From Planctomycetia bacterium (GTDB taxonomy: Bacteria > Planctomycetota > Phycisphaerae > UBA1845 > UTPLA1), in assembly GCA_015200345.1 (NCBI GenBank), contig CP054187.1, positions 2,402,470-2,466,469 on the forward strand: a stretch of DNA of 64,000 bases, written 5' to 3'. Made by a program: the position numbers and the translations under genes. Each line of letters opens with the position of its first letter. Position 1 is the first letter of the stretch. This document shows, in pieces, positions 44,106 through 52,623 of the stretch. Under the pieces are notes generated by a model. It was not told the DNA's origin. It worked only from the letters and a program-made list of their open reading frames with translations, and did no database searches.

Positions 44106-45683
44106 TCACCGGTTTGCTTCAAAGACAAAGACATCGTGCTTGCCGGTGCTGAACCGCTTCACCACGCGCAGCGGCATGGCCCCGCCGCGCAGTTCGAGGA
44201 AGAACGCCTCGTCCTCGGCATCGCTCCAGCGGCGAGTTCGTGTCACCTCGACATGCCATTGCGACCGTCGATCGGCCAGCGTTGCCCGTAGTTCGTTCAG
44301 GAGCGCGGCCGGCTTGACCGGCGCGTCGGGCGCCCCGGCGGAACCCGCCACGATCCAGCGCGGATCGCCCTTGAAGCGACCGGCATAAAACATGAGTTGT
44401 TCCAGCCGGTCATGTGCCATGACAACGGCATCCCTGCCGGCGTTCTGCTCAAGCCATTGTCCGGCTTCGCGCAGGCACGCCTTGTCGGCATGGATCGGCC
44501 GCGTGCAGAACCACGCCAGCGGCGCGAGGACGACGAGCAAGGCTGCGGCAATTACTGCCGGGGCGCGATGCGGTGGCCATCGCGCGGCGACAAGTGAGAC
44601 GAGTGTCGTAAATCCGGCGGCTGCCCACGGAATCGTGAGCGCCGCCGGAATGACCATGTAGCGGGAGCTGATCTCGCCGTATGTCTTGACGCGTAGGAGC
44701 ACCGCGACCAATTGCAACCCGATCGCCATGCCAACCAGTCTTGCGCCGGTTGTGCGAGCGCGCGGCGCGCTGCGCAGAAACAATCCGATGACGACAAGCG
44801 TCGAGAGAATGTATTTTCCGCTCGCGCCCCATGCGTCGGCCATGCGCCCCGGGGCTTTGTACCAGGGCAGCCATTCGGCCAGTACGAAGGCTCCGAACGG
44901 ACTGTTCACCGATAATGAACCAGCCGGCTCACCCAGCAGCAGGTCTCTCAGATTTTTATTAGGCATCACGCTGCCCGTAATCAGTGACGGCGGGCTGGCG
45001 ACGGCGCCGAAGGTCACGAAGATAGAAAGTGCCGCAATTGCGGCGCGCCCACGCCGTCCGCGTTTCGATCCGAGTGCCAGGCCCGCCCCGACGGCGATCA
45101 CGGCGCCCAGCGCCTCCTGCCGCAGCCAGTACGCCGCCCCCACCATCGCGCCGCACGCAGCAGCCCACCCGGTCATTCGCCGCATGCAGTCGCTATGCTC
45201 GAGCGCGCGCAGCCCCCCCAACAGCGCCGCAAGGTACAGCGCCAGGTGCGGCATGTCGGAGAGCACGTCGCCGGACAACTCCGCCCCCTGCGGCCAGAGC
45301 GCGGCGAACAACCCGGCGATGCCCGCCAGCAGCGGATCAAACAATCGCCGTGTCAAAAAGTAGACAAGTACGCATGATGCCACCCCGCCCAGCACGGCCA
45401 CCATCTGCCCCGCGCGCAGCCACGTTTGCGGATCCTTCGACGTCGAATCGCCGCCGAGCATTCGCATCGCGCCCAGTAGCAGATACGAATACCCCGGCTG
45501 CTTCGACGTGCCCTTCATCGCTGCGACCGGGTCGGCCGCCAGTTGCTTCGCGAACTCCACAAAGTGCACGCCGTCGCGGCTGATGCACTCCAACCGCGAC
45601 GCTGCGTGAACGCGCACCAGCGCCGCCAGCAGCACAATCGCAGCAACGTGTCGCCAGGTCGATGCGGTCAGGTGCGGTGTCAA
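44106..45683 (-). CDS. glycosyltransferase family 39-like membrane protein
   Basis: About 525 residues with ten or more hydrophobic helices. The first loop contains SRDGVHFVEFAKQL followed by KQPGYSYLLLGAMRML, matching the DxxxY.. and PPL-type first-loop signature of ArnT/PMT (GT39/GT83) enzymes, with Asp in the catalytic position. A soluble C-terminal domain follows. It would transfer a sugar from a polyprenyl-phosphate carrier. No ATG fits; TTG at 45683, with CGGAGG about 12 bases upstream, is the best start. It ends 10 bases from the convergent upstream gene. Confidence 0.65.
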   Translation of the reverse strand: MTPHLTASTWRHVAAIVLLAALVRVHAASRLECISRDGVHFVEFAKQLAADPVAAMKGTSKQPGYSYLLLGAMRMLGGDSTSKDPQTWLRAGQMVAVLGGVASCVLVYFLTRRLFDPLLAGIAGLFAALWPQGAELSGDVLSDMPHLALYLAALLGGLRALEHSDCMRRMTGWAAACGAMVGAAYWLRQEALGAVIAVGAGLALGSKRGRRGRAAIAALSIFVTFGAVASPPSLITGSVMPNKNLRDLLLGEPAGSLSVNSPFGAFVLAEWLPWYKAPGRMADAWGASGKYILSTLVVIGLFLRSAPRARTTGARLVGMAIGLQLVAVLLRVKTYGEISSRYMVIPAALTIPWAAAGFTTLVSLVAARWPPHRAPAVIAAALLVVLAPLAWFCTRPIHADKACLREAGQWLEQNAGRDAVVMAHDRLEQLMFYAGRFKGDPRWIVAGSAGAPDAPVKPAALLNELRATLADRRSQWHVEVTRTRRWSDAEDEAFFLELRGGAMPLRVVKRFSTGKHDVFVFEANR

Positions 45684-45836
45684 TCGCGTTCGAAGCCTCC
45701 GAAAGGTGCAAGCAGCTCGATGCCGGCTTCGGCGTGCGGCCCGGTGCTGGTCGCGTCGCGCTGCGCGGTTAGAATAAGCCGGATTACCCGCGTCGTCGCC
45801 ACGGAACGCGAAGCGCCCGGCGCGGAGGGGTTCTTC

Positions 45837-46325
45837 ATGGCATTCGATGCTTCGGAACAGGAACACGTCGCCCGGGCGCTGGGTCGAATCCCCAGCGGCT
45901 GCTCGATCCTGACGGTCGTCGCGGGCGATCGACGTACCGGCGTGCTCGTGTCCTGGGTGCAGCAGGCCGCCTTTGAGCCACCGATGGTATCGGTCGGCGT
46001 GAAGAAGGGCCGCCCGGCCGTAGCGCTCATCGACGAATCGCGGCAATTCGTGCTGAATCTGCTCGGCGAGAACCCGTCGGCGATGTTCAAGCATTTCGGC
46101 CGCGGTTTCGCGTTGGAAGACGATGCCTTCGCGGGGTTGGCGATCGAGTCGGTTCCCGGAGGGCTGGCGATTCCCGGCCGCATCGCGCGTTTGAGTGTGG
46201 CGGTGCGGCAGAAGGTCGACGCCGGCGATCATTGGCTGTACGTGGGAGAGATCATCGATGCCGACGGCGGCGCGGAGGGCGCCAAACCGTACGTGCATCT
46301 GCGGAAAAATGGGTTGTCCTATTAG
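45837..46325 (+). CDS. flavin reductase-like domain protein
   Basis: A 162-residue FMN-binding split-barrel protein. The pattern ALGRIPSGCSILTVV at the start, then GVLVSWVQQAAFEPPMVSVGVKKG, is the flavin reductase-like fingerprint. The later segment KVDAGDHWLYVGEIID corresponds to the conserved GDH motif. It probably uses NAD(P)H to reduce flavin. The ATG at 45837 has GGAGG eight bases upstream. It is 10 bp upstream of the carbamoyltransferase gene, so the two may be one operon. Confidence 0.82.
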   Translation: MAFDASEQEHVARALGRIPSGCSILTVVAGDRRTGVLVSWVQQAAFEPPMVSVGVKKGRPAVALIDESRQFVLNLLGENPSAMFKHFGRGFALEDDAFAGLAIESVPGGLAIPGRIARLSVAVRQKVDAGDHWLYVGEIIDADGGAEGAKPYVHLRKNGLSY

Positions 46326-46335
46326 CGAGGCCTGC

Positions 46336-47529
46336 ATGTCCGAAGAAACCGTTGACGCGTTGATCCGCAAGCTGGGCGACATCAAGACATCATTCTATAA
46401 CAAGGATTTCCTCCGCACCTGGGACCACACCCAGCCGGAGCTGACGGCCGTGCTGTCCGCCGCCGAGGCGCTGCACGGGCTGTATCGCGCGGGCACGAGC
46501 TGCCGCGTGTTCGAGAGCGGCCTGGCCGTGAGCATCTTCCGCGACCAGTCGACGCGCACGCGGTTCAGCTTCGCCAAGGCCGCGAGCCTGCTGGGTCTGA
46601 CCCCGCAGGACCTCGACGAAGGCAAGAGCCAGATCGCGCACGGCGAAACCGTCCGCGAAACGGCGAACATGATCTCCTTCCTCGCCGAGGTGATCGGCAT
46701 CCGCGACGACATTTTTCTCGGCGAGGGCCACAAGTACATGAAGGAAGTCGCGCACTCGGTGGACGAGGGCTTTCGCGAGGGCGTCCTGCCGCAGCGACCA
46801 GCCGTGGTGAACCTGCAATGCGATGAAGACCACCCGACGCAGGCGATGGCCGACCTGCTGCACCTGAAACGCACGTTCGGTTCGCTGGAGGCCCTGCGTG
46901 GCAAGAAGATCGCGATGACCTGGGCCTACAGCCCGTCGTACGGCAAGCCGCTGTCGGTGCCGCAGGCGATTATTACACTGATGTCGAGATACGGCATGAA
47001 CGTCGTGCTGGCCCATCCCGAGGGATACGACCTGATCGGCGACACGCTGAAGGTGTCCGAGCGGCACGCGAAGGAGAGCGGCGGCAGTTTCGCCCGCGTG
47101 CACGACATGGCCGAGGCGTTTCGCGATGCCGACGTGGTTTATCCCAAGAGCTGGGCGCCGTTCCGCGTGATGGAAGAGCGCACGCGGCTGCTGCGCGGCG
47201 GACAGAGCGACAAACTCAAGGCGCTCGAGCAGGAGGCGCTCGCCAACAACGCGAAGTTCAAGAACTGGGAGTGCACCAACAAGTTGATGAGCCTCACGCG
47301 CGGCGGCAAGGCGCTCTACATGCACTGCCTGCCGGCCGACATCACCGGTGTCTCATGCAAAGAGGGCGAAGTCTCGGCCGACGTGTTCGAGCGCTATCGC
47401 CTGACGACCTACCGCGAGGCGTCGTACAAGCCGTTCATCATCGCGGCGATGATCCTGCTGACACGGTTTGAGAATCCCGCGACGGTGCTCGGCTCGCTGG
47501 CGAGCACACGAAAGTTAAGACGCATGTAA
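46336..47529 (+). CDS. ygeW: knotted carbamoyltransferase, YgeW type
   Basis: A 397-residue carbamoyltransferase very close in sequence to E. coli YgeW. Carbamoyl-phosphate contacts are STRTRFSF and the HPTQAMADL and HCLPADITGVSC motifs; the DEGKSQIAHGETVRETANMI block is YgeW-specific. YgeW belongs to a gene set co-occurring with selenium-dependent molybdenum hydroxylases and is required for anaerobic purine breakdown in gut bacteria, where 2,3-diureidopropionate is thought to be the substrate. Here the partner ygeY lies 2.2 kb away; dpaL/ygeX and the hydroxylase are not in the window. Distinguished from ornithine carbamoyltransferase by these motifs. Confidence 0.88.
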   Translation: MSEETVDALIRKLGDIKTSFYNKDFLRTWDHTQPELTAVLSAAEALHGLYRAGTSCRVFESGLAVSIFRDQSTRTRFSFAKAASLLGLTPQDLDEGKSQIAHGETVRETANMISFLAEVIGIRDDIFLGEGHKYMKEVAHSVDEGFREGVLPQRPAVVNLQCDEDHPTQAMADLLHLKRTFGSLEALRGKKIAMTWAYSPSYGKPLSVPQAIITLMSRYGMNVVLAHPEGYDLIGDTLKVSERHAKESGGSFARVHDMAEAFRDADVVYPKSWAPFRVMEERTRLLRGGQSDKLKALEQEALANNAKFKNWECTNKLMSLTRGGKALYMHCLPADITGVSCKEGEVSADVFERYRLTTYREASYKPFIIAAMILLTRFENPATVLGSLASTRKLRRM

Positions 47530-47611
47530 TATCGCATTTTTAAGTGCAGCGTAGACAATTATTTAAAGCAAGGTACCAGCCGCGGTTTACCAGGCGAACA
47601 CCCAAAAAGTA

Positions 47612-47669
47612 TTGACATAGCGGGGGGGGAGGGGGGTAGTATTGGGCCTGTCGTCTAAATGGACGACTC
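47612..47669 (+). promoter_or_regulatory. candidate promoter and operator-like palindrome of the low-GC island
   Basis: TTGACA at 47612-47617 and TAGTAT at 47637-47642 are 19 bp apart with a G-run between. GTCGTC-TAAATG-GACGAC at 47652-47669 is a perfect 6-bp inverted repeat just downstream and could be an operator or leader hairpin. The next gene starts at 47717 with GGGAGG upstream. The rest of the gap after ygeW holds no gene. Confidence 0.45.
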
Positions 47670-47716
47670 TGGAAAAGGGATAATTCTGGACCCTCCTTCC
47701 AAGCGGGAGGTGTTGC

Positions 47717-48169
47717 ATGGCAATTCGAGGCAGAAATGTGTTCGTGCTGATAATTATCTGCTCTATTGCATCATCAATTGGCCTTCGAGCGGATCATCCT
47801 TGCCCCTGCCCACAAGGTACAAGCTGCGGATACGAAAGAGTCGGGCAACCCTATTGCTTCGATGACACCCCTTGTTCTTGTGTTGACCTTGGCTGTCTTA
47901 ATGGGTTGAAAGTGACGAATTGGTCGTTCTTTCGGTTTGCGAGCGATCCCCCGAATGACATCATCGATTGCTTCTCGGTTGGTTGTGCCGGGTTTTGCTT
48001 TGCTTTGGAGTGGCAGGCTTGCGGGCGAGTACTATTCTGTGTTCCGACGGGACTTTTTGGGTTTTGTTTTACAAATAGTCAGTGTTCTGGAAACCTATCG
48101 CTCCAAACATGGAATGTCTATGGATATTGGGCTTCGTACCCTGAACCTTGTTGCTATTTGTATCAATAA
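47717..48169 (+). CDS. small secreted Cys-rich protein in low-GC island
   Basis: A 150-residue protein with a signal peptide (VFVLIIICSIASSIGLRA) and about 15 cysteines in the mature part, starting HPCPCPQGTSCGY. It is also rich in Phe, Trp and Tyr. Disulfide-stabilised secretion is likely. GC content drops to about 53% in a line I counted, below the neighbours. The ATG has GGGAGG upstream. It is followed after nine bases by a second secreted-protein gene. No family recognised. Confidence 0.65.
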   Translation: MAIRGRNVFVLIIICSIASSIGLRADHPCPCPQGTSCGYERVGQPYCFDDTPCSCVDLGCLNGLKVTNWSFFRFASDPPNDIIDCFSVGCAGFCFALEWQACGRVLFCVPTGLFGFCFTNSQCSGNLSLQTWNVYGYWASYPEPCCYLYQ

Positions 48170-48178
48170 GAGGGGCCT

Positions 48179-49591
48179 ATGCGATCTTTCGTTATGCCCA
48201 TTGTCGTGTTGTGCAGTTTGGCGGAGGGCCTTCAAGCACAAGTTCCGGATGCGCTGCGCCGTTCGTTGGAGTTGAGGCGATCCTTTCAAACGGCCGAGAT
48301 GCGATATAGGTTGAAGCTGGTCGGGCCTTGGGGGGACAATTTTCGCAATTTCGAATCACGGATTGCGGGCGCTTCGTACATGGTCATCGACCGGGGTGAT
48401 GACGATGGGATTATTACGTACAGTGCTCACACCGGGCTGCCCAATCTGGGGATGCGGGGCGCTTGCGCTCCGGTGCTTGAGTTGGTTGATCGAAGTTCGG
48501 GCAGCGCCTGGTATTTTCAGGAGGGGAGCGGTTCAGCGACCTCGCAAACGCCGGCCGAGGCAACGGCCTTGGATATTCGCACAATAGGCTTTGAGCCATT
48601 CCCGCTGATATCTGATCCGTCGGTGATGATTGAGAACTGGAAGCAGTTCTTTCCTTCGCCGGGGCATTGGCGAGTTCAGGAGAGCGGCCACTTTACACAA
48701 GTTGTTGCCGAAAGGGACTTTGACGTAAAGCAAGCTCCCAAGCATCGCCAGAGATGGGTTTGGACGATTGATCCTAGTCGGGATGATGTCGTAGTCAGCA
48801 TCGTTATTGAAGTTGCGCTGCAGGATCAGGCTCCTCGCACGTGGGGGAAAGGGGAAACCACCTACAAACGGATTGACGGCCATTGGATTCCGTGCGCATT
48901 CACAGGATGGCGAGAGGGGAAAAAAGACGAAGTGCTACGGGCCGAGTATGAGCTGCTGGAAGCGTCCTTGGACAAGGAACATCACCCGCGCACCTTGACG
49001 GTTGACATGCTCAAAATCCCGGAAGGCACTTTTGTGGGATCCCCATCGGGCGGGCGTCGTGACGTGCGAGTCTGGAACGGCAATTCACCTGTTTCACGGG
49101 AAGAATGGTTAGAGACCAAGCGTCCACCTGCAAATCAGAGCGTTGATACGACTCTGGCCGGGCGCCAAAAGGCAGATCATTATCGCTATCCCGCCTGGTG
49201 GTACGATGACGCAGGATTGAATGGACTGAAAGGCGTGCCGACCGATCCGAACGAATGGGAAGCCTACGTTCGAAGGTGGTGCATCCGTCACGAAGCGAAT
49301 GAAAAGCAGCGTACGGCGGCGAGGGGTATTCTGGACGATTGTCGAAAAGAAGCACGTGCCTATTTGGAGAAACACCGGCCGGAACTGGAGAAGCTTGAAT
49401 CGCGGCAGAACACGCTGGATCCGTCTTCCAAGGAACTCGCTGCCGTGCAGGCACAACAAGATAAACTGCTTCAGCCGGTGAGCGCGATTTTTGATCGGCT
49501 CAAAGCGCGGCTTGAGCCGCTTCTGCTTCAAAAGCAGGCCACAATCCGATCGCAGCCGACATCGGCCGCTGCATCGTCCACTAGACCATAG
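48179..49591 (+). CDS. secreted protein of unknown function with C-terminal domain shared with the 42.9 kb gene
   Basis: A 470-residue protein with a signal peptide (FVMPIVVLCSLAEGLQA-QV). Residues 20-290 form a beta-rich domain (VWTIDPSRDDVVVSIVIEV) resembling an outer-membrane lipoprotein-sorting or LolA-like fold, as in many secreted planctomycete proteins. The last 110 residues (from NEWEAYVRRWCIRHE) match the C-terminal domain of the protein at 42918-44096. Coding GC is lower than in the genes on either side. Likely co-transcribed with the Cys-rich gene upstream. Confidence 0.62.
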   Translation: MRSFVMPIVVLCSLAEGLQAQVPDALRRSLELRRSFQTAEMRYRLKLVGPWGDNFRNFESRIAGASYMVIDRGDDDGIITYSAHTGLPNLGMRGACAPVLELVDRSSGSAWYFQEGSGSATSQTPAEATALDIRTIGFEPFPLISDPSVMIENWKQFFPSPGHWRVQESGHFTQVVAERDFDVKQAPKHRQRWVWTIDPSRDDVVVSIVIEVALQDQAPRTWGKGETTYKRIDGHWIPCAFTGWREGKKDEVLRAEYELLEASLDKEHHPRTLTVDMLKIPEGTFVGSPSGGRRDVRVWNGNSPVSREEWLETKRPPANQSVDTTLAGRQKADHYRYPAWWYDDAGLNGLKGVPTDPNEWEAYVRRWCIRHEANEKQRTAARGILDDCRKEARAYLEKHRPELEKLESRQNTLDPSSKELAAVQAQQDKLLQPVSAIFDRLKARLEPLLLQKQATIRSQPTSAAASSTRP

Positions 49592-49682
49592 AAGCATCGA
49601 GTTGTGGAATGAATGAGAGTTTCACTGCAAGTCCGCAACCCAACCAACCTTGTAAGCGGCTGTTCAATGCTGACTAGGCGAC

Positions 49683-50900
49683 TCACTTCCCTGCCTTGCG
49701 CTGGCAATACACACTCGCAAACGCCGCATAAAACGCCGCGCATTTCACCAGATGCTCGATCGGCACGCTGTCGTTCACCGTGTGGGCGACCGCCTCCGGC
49801 GCCGGGCCGAAGCCGACGCACGGAATCCCGTACAACCCGGCGATGGAGACGCCGTTGGTGCTGAAGGTCCAGCGGCCGGGCTTCTGCCGCTCGCCGAACA
49901 GGGCCGCGTAGGTGTCCACCGCCGCCGCCACCTGCGGGGCATTTTCCGCCTCGCACCAGGTTGGGAAAAAGTTCTCCGTCGGATAGACGAGGCCGGTGTA
50001 GGTCGGCTTGTCGTAGCGGACGATCTTCACCTCGCCGGCGACGCCCGCTTTCTTCATCGCCGCCTTCACCTCGGCGATGGCCGACGCCTTGGTGTCGCCG
50101 ACCGTCAACCGCCGATCGAGATGGATGTACGCCTGGTCCGGCACAGCGCAGAGGCTGGGCGTCTTGCAGTCGATGTAACTGACGGTGATCGTCGCCTTGC
50201 CGAGAAAAGCGTGATCACGCAATCGCGTGTTCAGCGCCTCGATCTCGCGCACGACCCGCGCCATCTTATACACCGCGTTGTCGCCCTTGTGCGGCATTGA
50301 GCCGTGACACGATTTGCCCCGCACGGTGACGCCGATCTCCATCCGCCCGCGCTGGCCGCGCAGAATTCTGCAATTGGTCGAATCCGTCACCACGACCGCC
50401 TCCGGCCGGATGCCGCCCTCCTTCACCAGGTACTGCCAGCACAGCCCGTCGCAATCTTCTTCCGCTACGGTGAACGTGAGCAGCAGCGTGTAATCCTTCG
50501 TGGGAATCTTCAGGTCTCGGATGATCCGCCCTGCATAGACCATCGCCGGCACGGCCCCCTTCTGATCGCCCGCCCCGCGGCCATACACGATTCCCTTGGC
50601 GACCTTGCCCTTGTACGGGTCATGCTTCCACTCGGAGGGATTGCCGACGCCGACGGTATCGACGTGTGCGTCAATGGCGATGAGTCGTTTACCGCTGCCG
50701 ATCTTCGCGAGCAGATTGCCGAACTTGTCGGTCCAGACCTTGTCATACGCGCCGACCTTTTTCAGCTCCTGGCGGATCCGCGCGATGACCCGACCTTCGA
50801 TGCCGGTCTGCGACGGAATGGCGACGATGTCGCGGAGAAACTTGACCATGGCGGGCTGATACCTGGCTGCCTGTTTGCGAATCGCGGAAAAGTCGAGCAT
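49683..50900 (-). CDS. ygeY: YgeY-type M20 family hydrolase (selenium-metabolism associated)
   Basis: A 405-residue M20 peptidase-like enzyme. Zinc ligands are in DAHVDTVGVGN, GRGAGDQKG and the catalytic AEEDCDGLCWQYL. RGQRGRMEIGVTVRGKSCHGS and KWTF/RWTFSTNGVSI with FGPAPEAVAH are nearly identical in pattern to E. coli YgeY, annotated as a putative selenium metabolism hydrolase. It is needed, with YgeW, for anaerobic purine catabolism in gut bacteria. Its partner carbamoyltransferase is upstream on the opposite strand, and a guanine-deaminase-like gene is divergent at 51044. Family certain, substrate inferred. Confidence 0.88.
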   Translation of the reverse strand: MLDFSAIRKQAARYQPAMVKFLRDIVAIPSQTGIEGRVIARIRQELKKVGAYDKVWTDKFGNLLAKIGSGKRLIAIDAHVDTVGVGNPSEWKHDPYKGKVAKGIVYGRGAGDQKGAVPAMVYAGRIIRDLKIPTKDYTLLLTFTVAEEDCDGLCWQYLVKEGGIRPEAVVVTDSTNCRILRGQRGRMEIGVTVRGKSCHGSMPHKGDNAVYKMARVVREIEALNTRLRDHAFLGKATITVSYIDCKTPSLCAVPDQAYIHLDRRLTVGDTKASAIAEVKAAMKKAGVAGEVKIVRYDKPTYTGLVYPTENFFPTWCEAENAPQVAAAVDTYAALFGERQKPGRWTFSTNGVSIAGLYGIPCVGFGPAPEAVAHTVNDSVPIEHLVKCAAFYAAFASVYCQRKAGK

Positions 50901-50975
50901 GAATGTGATTCCTTGATGTTGAACGACCTCGTGATGAGCGAGTATCGGGGGAGGCCTTCGATTCCGACGCGTGAT

Positions 50976-51010
50976 CCCCTCACCCTGTCCTCTCCCCCGA
51001 GGGGAGAGGG
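50976..51010. repeat. CCCTCTCC-type palindromic repeat, single copy
   Basis: CCCCTCACCCTGTCC followed by CTCTCCCCCGAGGGGAGAG, the inverted orientation of the unit that forms the 63 kb array, with the same CTCTCCC/GGGAGAG hairpin and GGTGAGGG flank. Located between ygeY and the divergent guanine-deaminase gene. Confidence 0.8.
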
Positions 51011-51029
51011 TTTCTGGAGCAGTTCATAC

Positions 51030-51035
51030 TATAAT
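51030..51035 (+). promoter_or_regulatory. -10 box of the guanine-deaminase-like gene
   Basis: A perfect TATAAT lies nine bases before the ATG at 51044. No good -35 is visible. A leaderless transcript from 51044, or translation from the ATG at 51065, would both fit. Confidence 0.5.
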
Positions 51036-51043
51036 GGCCGCCC

Positions 51044-51544
51044 ATGAGCGGCAACGAGCGAACGATGTGCGGCAACGGGCATGAGAAATGGATGCGCCTG
51101 GCCATCGAGCAGGCGCGGACCAGCATCGCCGGCGGGCAGAGTCCGTTCGGCGCAGTCGTCGTGCGAGAGGGCAAACTGGTCGTCGCGGCGCACAACGAAG
51201 TCTGGCATCGCACCGACCCGACGGCCCACGCGGAGATCGTCACGATCCAGAAGGCGGCCGCGACCCTGAAGACCATCGACCTGTCGGGCTGCGTGATGTA
51301 CTCAACGTGTGAGCCGTGTCCGATGTGCGCAGCGGCGATTCACTGGAGCAAACTGGACGCGGTGTATTACGGTGCGACCATCGCCGACGCCCAGCGCGCG
51401 GGGTTCACCGAGCTGACCCTGCCGATCGGCGAGGTCTATCGCATCGGCAACAGCCGCGTACAGGCCGTTCCGGGCATCATGCAGTCCGAGTGCGCGAAAT
51501 TGTTTGACGAATGGCTGGCACACACGGGGCATCGAGTATATTGA
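51044..51544 (+). CDS. guaD: guanine deaminase-type (cytidine/deoxycytidylate deaminase fold) enzyme
   Basis: A 166-residue zinc deaminase. HAEIVTI (motif HAE) and STCEPCPMCAAAI (PCxxC) supply the zinc site. The ATIADAQRAGF segment and C-terminal tail resemble GuaD of Bacillus, which converts guanine to xanthine, rather than tRNA adenosine deaminase TadA. Neighbouring ygeY and the purine set support a guanine role. TadA-like activity cannot be excluded. The start is 51044, or 51065 with MCGNG. Confidence 0.75.
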   Translation: MSGNERTMCGNGHEKWMRLAIEQARTSIAGGQSPFGAVVVREGKLVVAAHNEVWHRTDPTAHAEIVTIQKAAATLKTIDLSGCVMYSTCEPCPMCAAAIHWSKLDAVYYGATIADAQRAGFTELTLPIGEVYRIGNSRVQAVPGIMQSECAKLFDEWLAHTGHRVY

Positions 51545-51671
51545 AGCCCATTGGAATGTAGAATTAAGAATGCAGAAAGGGCATCCGCCGAAATCTTAGC
51601 CCCGAGCACCAGCGAGCGGGCACCGACGACATGCAAGACAGTGTTGAGTTTGTTCCACGAGGTATCAATCC

Positions 51672-52619
51672 ATGCAGCGAATCAGGATCGCGTTACTGGC
51701 TGTCTTGCTTCTTGCACTCTCCTGCGACTCGAAGCCTGACGCAAGCGGTAATGCGGCGAGCAGTCGTCCGGGCGGCGCACAAACATCCGCCAAGCGCATC
51801 GGCGTTTCGCTGCTGACCGTCCAGCACGCCTTCTACCAGGACCTGCGCGCCGGGATGGAAGACGAAGCGAAAAGCCTCGGCTATGCGCTGCGTATTACCA
51901 GCGGCGAATTCGACGCCGCCCGGCAGGCCAACCAGATCGACGAGTTTCTTGTCCAGAAGCTGGACGCCATCGTCGTCTGCCCCTGCGATTCACGCAGCGT
52001 CGGCGCCAGCATCCGCGCCGCCAACGACGCCGGCGTCCCCGTCTTCACCGCCGACATCGCCAGCACCTCCCCGCTCGGCAAGGTCGTCTCGCACATCGCC
52101 TCCGACAACGTCGCCGGCGGGCGCAAGGCCGCCGACCTGATGGCCCAGGCCCTGGGCGGCAAGGGCAAAGTCGCCATCCTCTCACACCCGGAAGTCGCCA
52201 GCGTCAGCGCGCGCGTCGACGGCTTTCGCAGGCAGATCGCCGCCACGCCCGGCATCACCATCGCCGCGGAGCTGTCGGCCGACGGCAAGCGCGATAAAGC
52301 CGTGCGTGTGATGGAAGATTTGCTGCAATCACATAGCGACCTCGCCGGCGTGTTCGCCATCAACGATGATTGCGCCCTCGGCGCCCTGGCGGCGATCGAA
52401 TCCGCCGGCAAGCTCGGCCAAGTCACCATCGTCGGCTACGACGCGACGCCCGAGGCGCGTGCGAAGATCAAACAGGGCGCGATCTATGGCGACGTGATCC
52501 AGAACCCGCGCGAAATCGGAAGGCTGACCATTCAAGCCATTCACGATCACTTCAGCGGCCGAACGCCGGCCGCGGTGATTCCCGTCGATGTCGGCGTCTT
52601 TACCAAGGACACGCCCTGA
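51672..52619 (+). CDS. ribose-type ABC transporter substrate-binding lipoprotein
   Basis: A 315-residue periplasmic-binding protein of the LacI/RbsB family. The lipobox is LALSC near residue 18. GVSLLTVQHAFYQDLRAGMEDEAKSLG is the usual first strand-helix of the fold. ASDNVAGGRKAADLM and INDDCALGALAAIESAG match the hinge and second-lobe motifs of RbsB. It is the first gene of an importer operon, four bases upstream of the ATPase gene. The ligand is unknown. Proximity to guaD and ygeY allows a nucleoside or a ribosyl compound, but sugars are the family default. Confidence 0.85.
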   Translation: MQRIRIALLAVLLLALSCDSKPDASGNAASSRPGGAQTSAKRIGVSLLTVQHAFYQDLRAGMEDEAKSLGYALRITSGEFDAARQANQIDEFLVQKLDAIVVCPCDSRSVGASIRAANDAGVPVFTADIASTSPLGKVVSHIASDNVAGGRKAADLMAQALGGKGKVAILSHPEVASVSARVDGFRRQIAATPGITIAAELSADGKRDKAVRVMEDLLQSHSDLAGVFAINDDCALGALAAIESAGKLGQVTIVGYDATPEARAKIKQGAIYGDVIQNPREIGRLTIQAIHDHFSGRTPAAVIPVDVGVFTKDTP

Positions 52620-52623
52620 TCGC

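Noticed and set aside
51554..51577. AT-rich GAATGTAGAATTAAGAATGC motif (similar at about 55198) as a regulatory element
   Set aside because: Two loose matches only, with no consistent position relative to genes; kept as background.
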